Assembly: GCA_015680685.1 (NCBI GenBank)
Contig: MNCI01011451.1
Span: 1,896-65,895 of the forward strand
DNA from: Gnetum montanum
Lineage: Eukaryota > Streptophyta > Gnetopsida > Gnetales > Gnetaceae
Direction of reading: 5' to 3'
DNA length: 64,000 nt
The notes beneath the pieces are model-generated. The model did not search any database and was not told the DNA's origin. It saw only the letters and a program-made list of their open reading frames with translations. The translations under genes and the position numbers were made by a program. Shown piece after piece: positions 21,448 through 33,240 of this stretch (the first letter of the stretch is position 1; the number at the start of each line of letters is the position of its first letter).

Positions 21448-23160
21448 CTTAGAAAAATGAAAACCTAACACCATTTGTGTTGGGTGTAGGTGGTTTTAGC
21501 ATAGTTAAGGCTATACCCCTACAAAAACCCATGAAAATGCCAAATTTGGCAATTCCCAAGGAATGTTTAGCTTTCCCAAGCTCATATATAGACATAACAC
21601 CACTTTTTCCACTTGGGAAGTGATGTAGTAGTAACTTATAAGGCATTTTTCAACCTCAAAATAGTTTAAGTATGCAAGATTGTAGCTTATGGACTATAAA
21701 CCTTACATTTACAATAAGATCTTGCCTCAAGTTGGGTGGTGAAGATTAAAGGTCATAACATGCATTTTTTAGTTGGTGTTTCATTAATCCCTCTTTGTTG
21801 ATGGTTGAAGGATTGACTTAAGAGACATCGAAAAAGAATACCAAACACCATTACGAGCCCATCACTAATATTTCCTCTCCGCACTTGATCCTATAGTATC
21901 AAAATATGCTAAAGGGTTCTTGTGATAATGGGATAAGGTTATGATAAGATGGTAAAATCTACAAGTTATATTTGTTGCACAAAGAAATGGTCATGAGGGT
22001 TAACAATGAGTTTCATAGGTTGACATCATGGCTAGGATATGGTACTAATATGTTGAATAATCAATAAGGGCTTTGTGCTTCATGCTTTGAAGTGTTGGAC
22101 ACTTGGTAGTGTTTTTGAGGAACCAACACATCACTCCAAGGTTTCTTTGATTTTTAGGCTTCTCCCTTTGCATGTTTAGAGCTATTGGCTTGTCTTTTGG
22201 TCCTCATTGACCATTTGGCTTCTTGGCAATTTACTTTATCATTTTTTTGGGGGGTAAAACCTTCATTGGGTTTCATTGTCAAGGTCAGATTTGATTTGTT
22301 TTTCCCATTGAATGAAATGTGTTACATTCAATGGATTTCATGGTGGAGCATGACAAAGGAGATGTCAAATGGCCATAATGCAGGAGTGTCAAACATAGGT
22401 TAACATTGTTATTTAAGGCTAGGAAGTTCATAATCAGGCTATGGGTTTGGGGTCAAGGAGAGTAACGATAAGGATTATGAAACAAGCACTCTTGGTATGG
22501 TAGGAAAAACTCACCAAATATTGTGCATTGAGGTAACGTGGTAACTTGCTTTTGTAATGAGTTGCACCTTTGTGATGACATCTCAAGATTCATCCTACAA
22601 GCACAACTCCAAGAGGATAAGAAAATAAAACAAAGAAAACATGTTGTTTCAATACAATGCATAGGGCTACATGAAGGAATCAACAAACCATGCCATTGAA
22701 GGTCACAATCATTACACCCAAAATGGATCTGCATCTTGCATTATAGTTGTTACAAAGTTTTTCAGTTCATTTTTCATGCAAAAAAGAGATAGAGCAAGGA
22801 TCGTTGGCTCACTTGTTGTAGACCATCAAAGTCATCAACATCAGCCACTCCTCCCTACTTGTGAACAATAATAAACAACACTACAAGAAAATGTGTGAGT
22901 GTTATATATAATTAGGACTATATGAAGGCTTTGATGTTGTCTTAGAGAACTTTGGTGATGTCTTGAGCCTGCTAAGGTTTTAGTGAGGAACTTAGTTTCA
23001 GGGTTTTCTCCTCACCACTATGTGTCATGACAAGAATCTTAACTAGAGAGTCCTTGATAATGTTGTTAACCTTAAGGTCAAGAGTTTTAACTAGGTTTTC
23101 AGGTGGATCTATATTCATTCTAGATGGTAGGATAGTTTGTCAACTAAGGATGTAGGTACG
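21448..23160. other. Intergenic stretch left of element H, no gene recognised
   Basis: Short open frames (up to 93 codons) occur on both strands but overlap each other and show no family resemblance. The last five bases before element H are GTACG (23156-23160). Confidence 0.5.
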
Positions 23161-23590
23161 TGATGAGTGGTAAGGTACACCTACGCCCAACCATATGAAT
23201 CACAAGTGTTCATGCACGATCTAGTCGAATTCTATGGATGGGACTAGTTGTGCATCGAAATTTTTATGCCTTGATCATAGTTTGCTATCTTTCCACTTGG
23301 ACTAGTGGTAGTGTTGTCACATATGGTTTAGTCTAGATTGAGGCACATGATCCTTGATGTTGTTTGGCCTTAAGATACTCCTAATGATGACAAAGAAATT
23401 AATTGTTTAATCTAATTAACGATGGAAATTAAATCCTAACTAGCCTATGTGCAATGAGTATTTTTCCCTATGTGTGAATGCAAAAGCTTCCCTAGCTCTA
23501 AGTTTTTATGGCCCCGACATTGAGTTCCACCTGATATCGAGTAGTTGATATTGGGGTGCTTTAATTTTCATATTATGAGGGCATTCATCA
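23161..23590 (-). repeat. 3' LTR of element H, internally deleted
   Basis: It starts TGATGAGTGGTAAGG and ends TTCATCA. The first 300 bases follow the 5' LTR (52673 onward) closely, then the middle of the LTR is missing; it is 430 bp long against 824 bp for its partner. The expected TCATGGGGG polypurine tract is not evident just inside it. Confidence 0.75.
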
Positions 23591-24900
23591 TGGAAAATAA
23601 AGCTCTATGATTGGTGGAAAGGTTTTAGGTTAAATCCAAAGTTTTGAAATAAGTGAGAATTTATATGTAGGCACCAACACATGTTAGAAGACGAAATTGT
23701 AGGCATTAAAAGCTTTGGAAGATGTAAGAAAAGGAGCATTAGATTTATGATGTAGAACGGATTGGTCATATGATAAGGGAAAGTATTAAATTTAACATTT
23801 ATGCTGTTGGAAGGTTTAAGATGATGTAGTTGTGTCAAAAAAGTGCAAGTCATAATAGTTATACAAGTGGGTCCTCCCCAAAGTAGGCTTTAGCCCTTAA
23901 TGCCCTTGTATAATCACACCTAAAAATGTTCATAGGCACCAAAGGGGTTGAATGCAATGCATACCTATGGAAAAAAACACACATGTTAAAACCACCAATT
24001 TGAGAAAATAACTTCATGTTACACAAAACCACAAGTTAGGATCATATGGACAGTGAGAGGAGATGGATTTTACAAAGGATTGCAGAAATTAGGACATGAG
24101 GTGCCTTACCACAAGCATAATGGATCCTTGTGTGCTATTAATGGTTAAGTAATCATGAGCCCTTCTTTTCAAGATTCAAGACAAGTCCATACCATATTTC
24201 AGTGACATCTCATTATTTCATCTCTTTGATTGACAACCATAAGACTACCATAGTTACAAGGAGTAGCATCACTTAATGTTTTGTCTAAGGGAGGAGTTTA
24301 TTCATGGCATTTTTTTTGGAATTATTCTAAAAAGCTACCAACCTTTAGGCATGGGTAACATGTCTTTCTAGTGGGGCCATCAGAAATTTATTTTGTGCCC
24401 TTTTATTTTACTCTTACTTCCATTTTTTGTTAGATCTACAAGGATATAATTACAACCTTAGCAACATGATAAAACATACAAAAGTGGTCAAAGAGAATCC
24501 ACAAATTTCCTTGATGTCACACCCTTCACATTCCTCCCTAGTTTTGCACTTTCCTATCCAGGCACAATGATTACGAATTTATTTTTAGTTTGATGATGGA
24601 AAAGAATATAATTATGACCAGGTTAAGAACCTCTTGTTAACGAGATGGATGGATGGATGATGTGGCCCCATTGTCCAAATAATTAGTCCCTTATGACTTG
24701 ACAACATAGAGAAAACCTCACCTTAATGGGCTACATGACTACTTTATTTACAAGAGAGATTACTAACAAAGGGAATGAAAACAAAATATGGAAAAAGTTG
24801 AAAAGGATAGGAAAAATTGGTATGAAGAAATAAGAAAAGGATAAAAAATTGACCCATTAATTCTGAATGTTAGTATGTGATGTCTTCCCCATGACTGAGC
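23591..24900 (-). other. Element H 3' non-coding region
   Basis: No gene is seen. It contains the conserved stem-loop (23859-23913), text shared with F and G around 24120-24180 (CCTTGTGTGCTATTAATGG), and ends in sense direction at the post-integrase tract TCATGGGGAAG (complement of about 24884-24897). It aligns with 17060-18220 of element B. Confidence 0.65.
23859..23913 (-). other. Conserved stem-loop in element H
   Basis: Perfect 9-bp arms TTATACAAG (23859-23867) and CTTGTATAA (23905-23913). In sense the inner hairpins are GGGC-TAAA-GCCT and TGGG-GAGGA-CCCA. Confidence 0.7.
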
Positions 24901-25801
24901 ATTTGATCATGACAAGAATTAATAAGTGGATAGGCAAGCTCCATGCATTTGTAAAATAGTGTTAACCTTTCATTTTCAAGCCACTAGGTGTCTCTTAGTT
25001 TAGTGGTGGTGGCATAGAAAAGTTGTTGTTCACACACTTGGTTGTTAAATGTATAGTGGATCAGAGTATGATTTGTATCAATCTTGTAGATGTTTGACCC
25101 ATGATTACACCCTTGATCATGATTAGACATGCACAGAATTGTTTGTCTCTGCATAATGCTAGAGTCATTGCTTCTATTAGGTGTTGGAGTAACAATNTAT
25201 TTGTCTCTCCATAATGCTAGAGTCATTGCTTCTATTAGGTGTTGGAGTAACAACGGATGGTGGCCATTACATAGGATTAGAGGATGTTGGTTGTGAAAGG
25301 GAAGGCATTGCACTAGATTGGCATTGTGCTAGTTTGGATAATGTAGTAAGTCCATGAGAATCACACTTACGCATGGGAGTTGTCCTAAAGAATGGACGTT
25401 TCCAAGATTGTGGTGGGAACCTATTGGAATTAGCATGTCTATGCACATTCACAACACAAGCATTCTTGTATTGATGTTGTGATGTTGAACCTTCCTGTGT
25501 TGCTGGTAGTGGCATGTGATGGGGTGGAGCATGAAAATATTAAGGATAGGATGAAGGGTAAGAGGTGTGAGATGGTGATCCCTTAGGAGATGTCATTGGT
25601 TGACAATACTTGAGAGAGTGATAGTAGCAATTTGAAGTAGAGGATGTAGAACTAGGTGGGGAAACATGTTGTTGAACATAATATTTTTACGGGTTTTGTT
25701 GGTAGTAAGGGTAAGGTTGGTTTGATGATGGCCTACCCCACGACTATGGGTGTTGCCACTATGGTTGATGATAGTATTAAGGCAAGTACGGAGTCCCCCT
25801 A
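24901..25801 (-). pseudogene. Element H gag C-terminus and gag-protease linker
   Basis: On the minus strand the part 25265-25800 matches the end of gag and the linker of A: W-K-R-P-F-F-R-T (about 25390-25415) and a Pro/Gln/Tyr-rich tract. A 64-base stretch is duplicated on both sides of the N at 25197, probably an unmerged contig overlap. Below about 24990 it turns directly into post-integrase sequence, which places the pol deletion. Confidence 0.7.
25797..25801 (+). repeat. Target-site duplication CCCTA, left side of element F
   Basis: It pairs with TCCTA at 50911-50915 (one change). Removing F restores GGAGTCCCCCTAGGATAG, which matches GGAGTTCCACTTAGATAA in the gag of A, so the two flanks were one sequence. 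Confidence 0.85.
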
Positions 25802-26645
25802 TGATGAGTAGCGAGGTACCCCTACATCCAACCATATGAATCATTGAAGCAGTTACATGTGATCCAGTTGAATTCCATGGACCTATAGTTCTCTAGTACA
25901 CTAGTTTCTCTAGGAAGTGAAATGGGCATTGAGAATATTCATTGTATTCCCAACTACACTTTTGAGGCTCAAGGGTATGGATTAAGTGTAATTGAGGTAC
26001 ATGATTCTTATTGTTTTATGTTTTATTAATATAATCGCCTACAATAAGAATGAAAAGTGAAGTAATTTAGAATCTAATTTATTTATTGCCTATCTAGCCT
26101 AACACAAGTGATCATCCCACTTTCTTGAACACATCTTGAAAACATATAGTGCTATTGGGCTACCAAACATTAAGTGTTGCTGGGTTACCATGTACTATAT
26201 GTATGTTCAAAGTGGTCGTGTTTGTGTTCATTAACAATTGAAAATAAATTGCTCAATTTAAATGCATTAGAGTAAAGTGTATGAAAGTAAAGTGCATTAA
26301 AGAAAATATTAATCTATTCTCAGTGCTGCAAGAATTGTCAAAAGCGTTCATTTTTATTCCCATGACATTGTTGTGCTCAGGTACATCAATGCTCGAATAA
26401 AGAACCATACACACTTAGACTTCTTTTGCGAGCACTCAGAAAATATTTTAACTTTAGAGAGGATAAATTGCAAGAGCTTCGCTACTCTGATTAAAAGCTA
26501 ACTCAAAAACTAATGCCAAATCAGGAGCCTAGGTTCTATATTTATAAGCTAGCATATACCCTCTAACATTGAATATCTGATGTCACATCTAGACTCTAAC
26601 ATTAGCTACCGGATGTTGGAGCAGATGAAAAAATGTGTTTCATCA
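25802..26645 (-). repeat. 3' LTR of element F (844 bp)
   Basis: It starts TGATGAGTAGCGAGG and ends TTTCATCA. It is closely similar to 50081-50910. TATAAATA is the complement of 26539-26546. A polypurine tract (TCATGGGGATT in sense) abuts it at 26646. Confidence 0.9.
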
Positions 26646-27339
26646 AATCCCCATGATTGAATGAAAACTTGTCCTCAAGTGAAGAAGAGAAGAAACTAGT
26701 TCTTACAAAATATTGGGTAGGTATGGGATTATTGATTGACATACAAATTGACTCAAATGGAACAATAGACTCTAAGTGCCCAAGTAAAGAAAGTTACAAC
26801 TTTTTATAAAATTAGGTGTTCATGATAAGAGAAGTGAACACCCGGGATAACACTAACATCCAACACCTCATGGTAGCTAACGAACGTGGGAGAAGATCCA
26901 ATGATCATGAATAGTCCTTGTCATGTGGTACTACCGCATCATCTTTGGTGAAGATAGTCCTACTTTCAGTCCATGCTTCCCACTGCAATCATAACAAAAT
27001 CATGAGTTAGTATGCAATGTGTAACACATAGTTGTTAATTACCATGTCTCATTGGTGGCTACACTCGGCTAGGTTGTGATTGTGGTAGATTGATTCCTTG
27101 AGTAGTGTTAGTGGGAAGGCTAACAAATAGAGTAAAATAGATAAGCAGTCCATTAAATTTGAAAAATTCCAACACAAGAAAATATTTGAAGAGGGTGTAA
27201 GAATTCACAACAATATAAAAGAAAGTTCACTAAAAAATTTTGTAAAGATGTGCACAATTGGATATCATTGATGGGGTAAACAAAAGAATTTGATTGTAAG
27301 AGTGTCTAAGGGTAAAGAACTTAACTAACCCAATCAAAG

Positions 27340-27396
27340 GATATGCAAGTGGGTCCTCCCAGAAGTAGGCATAGGCCTTTTATGCCCTTGCATATC
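27340..27396 (-). other. Conserved stem-loop in element F
   Basis: Perfect 10-bp arms GATATGCAAG (27340-27349) and CTTGCATATC (27387-27396). Inner hairpins in sense are AGGC-CTAT-GCCT and TGGG-AGGA-CCCA. The fifth pair from the loop is G-C here and A-T in H and B. Confidence 0.72.
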
Positions 27397-27829
27397 TTCA
27401 AACCAAAGAGTTCATGGGCTTTATAGATGATTAATGGTTACGAACATTAAGTACAAAAACCTAGAAGAAACTAACTAAGAATTCTGACACATCAAACTAG
27501 GACATTGAATAAGAACATGAAACTAGTAGTGAGGTGAGACATGGAAAGCATAAATGGATGAGAGAGAGTGGAATGGAGTTCCTAATTAAGGTCACATAAA
27601 GTCCCTTGTGGATTTTGTGGTTAAATGACTTGATAGGATCCATCCTTAGTCTAGACCAAAACCAACCATGTTTAGTGATATTGCATCGACATTCTAAGAC
27701 CAGACCATCCCTTGAGACCCAAAAGTGCTCCCACAGAATACCATTGTTCCTTACTAGAGAAGAAGTAGAAAGTGAGGAGGGGGCTTAGTTAGAGGGAACT
27801 AGTCCCATAACCAATTCTTGTAGCCCATT

Positions 27830-27990
27830 TATTCTATCTAAGGGATGTGCTTTAAATTCTCCTTATTTTTTTTGAAATGGGAACCACACCATGCAAAGAC
27901 ACGTGTAGTTATTTTTTCTAAGGGGTGTGCTTTGAATTCTCATAATTTTTTTCTAATGAAAACTACACCATAAAAAGACACATGCATTTA
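27830..27990. repeat. Tandem duplication of about 80 bp in element F
   Basis: Two adjacent copies share CTAAGGGRTGTGCTTTRAATTCTC, an A/T run, and ACTACACCAT/AAAGACAC text, ending at 27912 and 27990. Element G has one copy at about 43990-44075. Confidence 0.7.
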
Positions 27991-28590
27991 TTCAACTTCC
28001 TTTGATTGGTCGACATGGAGCAGTAAGAAATCCATGAAAACACACATGCACCTAGGAAAATAGAAAGGCACAAAGAATACNACTTGTGAACTCATTACAT
28101 GTTGCATGAAAAAGAAACCATGTCCTAATTATTCATAATAAAANTAAATTTATTAAAGTTTTCTTAATAAAAAGGGAACTGCACATTTCCAAAATAAGAA
28201 AAACCATAGTGTTTATGGATGGGTGGAACTTGTGGACTCATTGCATGTTGCATGAAAAAGAAACCATGTCCTAATTATTCATAATAAAATTCACTGCTAG
28301 AAACCAGATACTAACAATCAAATAACAAAAATAGTACATACCACCATCAAGAAATGCATTACCAATATACTTGGCACTTATTAATAAAAATTTAGAAAAT
28401 CACACAAAATGAGATAAAAGAAAATATAAAAGAAAGTGTAAAATATTCAAGAAATAGCAAATCTACTAACGATGATGTAAAAAAAATTTAGAAAGGATTA
28501 ATAACATGAAAATAAGAAGATGTAAAAGAAAGAATGTGTAAAACAAAAAATTGAAAAACTAAGAAGCCACTTATATGGTTAGCATGGGTG

Positions 28591-29840
28591 GCCATCTCTC
28601 CCACAACTAAGTTGAAAGGAGGAGATTTAAAATATGGAGTTTGGTTGTCCATATGATAAGGTGCTTACTGTATTATCTGGCTTATGCTTGTGGAAAGGTT
28701 TAATTTGTTGGATGTTGACTAGTTGTTTCTTGTCTAGGCTCTGATGTTTGCAGATCATCATGGCTGTAGAAGGAAAAGTCTTGTAAATGATGTAAGGTCC
28801 TTCCCATAATGTTTAGAACTTAGTTCATTGAGGTATGTGTGTGGGGTTCTAATAGAGAACCTTATCTACTTGTTGAAATTTGACTTTTTTGATTTTTAGA
28901 TCATGACACTTTTTGTTATAGGCCTTGTGCAACTCGTTAGACGATAGGGCTACCAATCAGTTTTCGTTTAGTAGGTTGAGATTCATTAGTCTTTCTTTTT
29001 GGGCTAGACTCAAGAAAAGGTTGAGGTTATAGGCTATTGAAAGTATATGGAGTTCAGATTAAATAGGAAGTATTGGTAATTTTCCATACACAAGCTCATA
29101 GGGAGAGTAGCCTATAGGAAGTTTCCATGTTGAGTGGTAGGCCCAAGAGGCATTGTTGAGTTTTGTACTCCAGTCTTTCCTATACTTGCTCATAGTTCTT
29201 GTTAGTATCCTTGTGATTTCCCTATTATTAACCTAAGCTTGACCATTGGCTTGGGGATGGTAGGGTGCTGTGAGTTTATGTTCAACCCCCAAGCATTGCA
29301 TGTGCTTTAGAAGAGTAGTGCCTATAAAGTGAGTTCCATTATCAAAAATTAATGCACATGGAACACCAAACCTATTTACACTATTTTTTTCTACAAATTG
29401 AGCAACAGTAGAAGATGTACATTTGATGATGGCTACTACTTCTACCCATTTCATACAACAGTCAACACCGACTATGATGTATGCCTTTCCATTTGACATG
29501 GGCATGATGAAACCCATGAAATCAATGCCCCAAATGTTGAACTCATTATTGAGGTTCTAGTGGTTGAATTCATTGTTGAGGTTCCTCAATTCGAGTAGCC
29601 ATTCCACCATCTCGTTGGCATCATTCACAAGAGCAGACATAATGGTGGACATCTCTAAAGATTGTTGGCCAATAGTACCCTACCATTAGGATTTTAATGG
29701 CCATGTGTCTCCTAGCATAATGTGCTCCACAAGAACCTTCATGAGCATCTTGGAGAATGTGTAGTTGATTGACATCATGGATGTACCAATGAACCAAGCC
29801 ATTAGTGCACACCTTGTAGAGGTGTCTATTGATCTTCATG
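28591..29840 (-). pseudogene. Element F integrase, decayed
   Basis: The HHCC region is open at 29621-29839 with H-E-G-S-C-G-A-H-Y and a later C-S-C-E. The catalytic core is open at 29233-29517 with V-G-V-D-C-C-M-K-W (first Asp) and A-L-I-F-D-N-G-T-H-F (second Asp). The third acidic residue has become a TAG stop right after A-N-G-Q-A. The C-terminal part down to 28600 has V-Y-G-K-L-P, W-E-G-P-Y-I-I and many stops. Integrase would insert the DNA copy; this one is dead. Confidence 0.85.
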
Positions 29841-30695
29841 AAGTGTTTTACTTGGTGAAGAAATTGCTATTTCTTCTAGTGATCCAACCCTTGTGACATC
29901 TCCTAAGTGAGAAGATAGGTGTGAATGCCATCATACCATTTAGGCACATTGGGAAATTATTTAGTTATAGCCCTAGCAAAGAGGAGTTCATCAAGAAACA
30001 TATTAGATAATAGATTTTCTTCCTCTTTGTCATCCCATTGCAATCAAGATCAATGATCAGCAACCACATTCTCAATGCCCTTTCAATCTACCATTGTAAG
30101 ACCGAATTCCTACAAGATCACTAGCCACCATATGACACAAGAACTCACCATTGACTTATTCATTAGGAAGCAGATGGCACTGTGGTCCATGTGCACAAAT
30201 ACCTTGTATCCAAGCACATAATGTCTAACTATTTTTAGAGCAAACACCATCCCCATTAATTATTTTTCTGTAGTGGTGTAGTTCAATTGTGCACCCACAA
30301 TGCTTCAACTCTTGCAGTGGATGTAATATGGACATTTCTTGTTATTTAATTGCATAAGCACAACTACCAAGGCATAATTTGATGCATCCATCATGATATG
30401 AAATGGTCTAGACTAGTCAAGTGCTTGTACGATTGGAGTTTCTATAAGTTTTTCCTTCAACTATTGGAATGCTTTTTCACATTCTGTGGTCTAGACAAAG
30501 GGAGCATCTTTCTTTATCAGCTCCACCAATGGTTTTGTGATCTTAGAGAAATTTGCTATGAATCACTGGTAGTAGCTAGTATGTCCAAAGAATGATTGAA
30601 AATCTTTGATAGTTTCTCGTTGATGAGTTATTACTTGGATGACCCTTATTTTCTCAAGGTCTACCTTAATTTCTACTTGCAATATTTTTTACCCC
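29841..30695 (-). pseudogene. Element F RNase H and end of reverse transcriptase, decayed
   Basis: It shows L-N-Y-T-T-T-E-K, R-H-Y-V-L-G-Y and H-M-D-H-S-A-I, where the usual Thr/Ala before Asp-His is Met. The junction with RT lies at about 30500-30690. The sequence then runs into the N gap. Confidence 0.75.
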
Positions 30696-31207
30696 NNNNN
30701 NNNNNNNNNNNNNNNNNNNNNNNNNNNNNNNNNNNNNNNNNNNNNNNNNNNNNNNNNNNNNNNNNNNNNNNNNNNNNNNNNNNNNNNNNNNNNNNNNNNN
30801 NNNNNNNNNNNNNNNNNNNNNNNNNNNNNNNNNNNNNNNNNNNNNNNNNNNNNNNNNNNNNNNNNNNNNNNNNNNNNNNNNNNNNNNNNNNNNNNNNNNN
30901 NNNNNNNNNNNNNNNNNNNNNNNNNNNNNNNNNNNNNNNNNNNNNNNNNNNNNNNNNNNNNNNNNNNNNNNNNNNNNNNNNNNNNNNNNNNNNNNNNNNN
31001 NNNNNNNNNNNNNNNNNNNNNNNNNNNNNNNNNNNNNNNNNNNNNNNNNNNNNNNNNNNNNNNNNNNNNNNNNNNNNNNNNNNNNNNNNNNNNNNNNNNN
31101 NNNNNNNNNNNNNNNNNNNNNNNNNNNNNNNNNNNNNNNNNNNNNNNNNNNNNNNNNNNNNNNNNNNNNNNNNNNNNNNNNNNNNNNNNNNNNNNNNNNN
31201 NNNNNNN
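30696..31207. other. Assembly gap of 512 N
   Basis: By comparison with element A the gap covers the RT palm and fingers (about 740 bp in A), so the true length may exceed 512. Open frames across it are meaningless. Confidence 0.95.
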
Positions 31208-31661
31208 CTGGAGTAAGATTTGCATTGATTATTATTGGCTTCCCATTTTTCAAAAACACATATTCCATTCTGGCTAGTAGAATTTTTAGTTCAGAGGGCT
31301 TTTGTTTAAAATTTTTAGGAATTTCCAACTCTCTCTAGTGGGTATCATCATTTGTATCATCAGAGAGTTGGTGATGAACCTGCTTGAGTTCATCCATGCT
31401 TGTGACATATGCACATGTCAAGCTCTCAGTTGGTTCCATGCAAAGTGTGCTACTTTCAGAATTAGTGGTTAGCCATTGGGTGCCCTCCTATTTTGTGGCT
31501 ACTACATATAGACACCTTTGAATTTCCACTTTTGGTGCACATTGCATGTATGTAGAGATAGATTCTTGCTTCATGGCCTAGAGTTTCTACACACAATTGC
31601 ACCTGGTATCACTATATGCGATGCATGGAACTTTCTTCTTCTCTTTCATATTTCTCCATTC
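31208..31661 (-). pseudogene. Element F PR-RT linker and protease C-terminus, broken at about 31660
   Basis: On the minus strand it matches A 12040-12480: I-I-I-N-A-N-L-T before the gap, then C-L-Y-V-V-A-T (about 31495) and K-K-K-V-P-C-I-A-Y-S-D (about 31600-31640). Similarity to A and G fades between 31650 and 31690, where another repeat begins. The protease active site is not present. Confidence 0.75.
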
Positions 31662-33240
31662 CTCCTCTAACTCCCCTCCCTCTCATCAACACATTAGTAA
31701 GAACTAAATGATTTTATTCTATTCTAGTGGGGATATGTTAAGAGCTTCAATGGGATATGGTATAAACATTGTTAATGACATCATTTTGGCCATTTTGTGC
31801 AATACAATTTAGCCATTCTTCCCTTCTTATGGCATTGCACTATCCTTATGACCAATGTATTGATGATATCCTAGCATTATCCCCTCATATTTCTTCCTTT
31901 TCTTCCATTTTTCTTTGTAGGCACACTACCAAGTCATCATCCATTTTCTTCTTGATGGATTTCCCTTTGACACTTTAGTAGCATCCGTAAAGAGGGGGCA
32001 ATGTTATATCCCCTTTTCTGGCTCACCGTTGACCAAGACAAGTTTGTTTTTTACATTGTCACATTCATCTAGGCTATCAAAACATTTTAAAATCATCATC
32101 ATAAATTGCATTTTAAGCTTCCACAAGCTCATGAAAGATGTTCCAAGTCATAATCCAATATATCAACATTAGTTTTGGTAACTTTTGATAGTACTGGAAA
32201 TTTGACTTAGTATTACCTACGTAACATGACATGAGTGTTGTGTCATTTGCCTTAGTTAAGATTTCAATAGGCATCCCAAAATTTTCCTCTTGTCTAGATT
32301 CATCTTTAAATCTTCAATGACTAGTCTACATCAATCCTAATATGACAAATATTAATTCTGGATAGTTTCGACAAGCTTCATAAAACATACGATAACACAT
32401 GAAATTTGAAAAAGTTTTGTCACGTACCTTAGACAAATTTTCAACATGCATCATAAGTATGAGATGGAAGACATGAGGCAAGATATTTTTGTAAGTGTCG
32501 CTTGGTGATGAAGACACATGATGCGAGCATCCCATCATTGTGTCACATTTTGTTATATACCTTAGTTAAATTTGCATTAGCATATGAAAAAAACATTTTC
32601 TAAGTATGATCAAGTGATGCAAGCATTGCATCACATTATGTCATCCCCATCATTAATTTGCACTTAAACTTCTAGTTTTAAAAAATAAACTCTAGTTAGC
32701 TGCACTTAACTTTGGGGTTGAGTTTGCATATCCTAGGCCTATGAAATCTAGCTTAAAATATTAATTCAATGCCATATTTCTTGAGATTCATAGCATAGCA
32801 CTTTTTGAACTTAGAGAGATTTAGATCACCTATGCAAGTGTCACCTACATTGCCTATTATTCACCTTAGTATCTTTAGCACATGTGGACATGCAAAGCGA
32901 GTGTCATGTCATGTGAGCGCATCGTGCCACATCATCTACACCATTGTGTTATGTTAGCACATCACATTACATCATTTACATTACTATGTCATGTCATGTC
33001 ATCTATACTAGTGTTTGGATTTTTTTTAGTTCCATCATCACTCACCCAATACTTCACTAAACCAACCTTATCTTGATACTAAATTGATTTTGGAAGATAT
33101 CTAAAGCTTCTCCATTCTTATCTATACCTACCAAAGGTAAAATTTCATCATCAAAATTCGTACTTTTCTCATAACTTGAGCCTCCTATTATCAATTGTAT
33201 CTCTCATATGTTTTTCATCATCCCTTGTAGTTTTGGCCTT
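31662..33240 (+). mobile_element. 3' end and LTR of a different LTR retrotransposon (J)
   Basis: A purine tract AAAGAGGGGGCAA (31989-32001) is followed by TGTTATATCCCC, the usual arrangement of a polypurine tract and the start of a 3' LTR on the plus strand. The LTR then probably fills 32002 to about 33240. TGTTATATCC starts are common in plant gypsy elements of the chromovirus branch; this assignment is weak. Internal coding sequence of J is not identified in 31662-31988. Confidence 0.5.

Larger units (their letters stand above)
26646..28590 (-). other. Element F 3' non-coding region
   Basis: No gene is seen. It holds the conserved stem-loop (27340-27396), an 80-base tandem duplication (27830-27990), and a 60-base duplication around single Ns at 28081 and 28144 (copy at 28226-28290), the latter probably an assembly join. 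Text around 27595-27660 is shared with G and H. Confidence 0.65.

Noticed and set aside
24040-24890. Possible LTR of a separate element inserted in H
   Set aside because: At first the match to 17060-18030 suggested an LTR pair. The same text also occurs between integrase and the stem-loop in F and G, so it is conserved internal 3' non-coding sequence.
27606-27788. 60-codon frame in the F 3' region
   Set aside because: It lies in conserved non-coding sequence shared with G, where the frame is not kept.
30596-31328. Four frames of 178-220 codons
   Set aside because: Almost entirely made of N; only the short minus-strand ends belong to element F pol.
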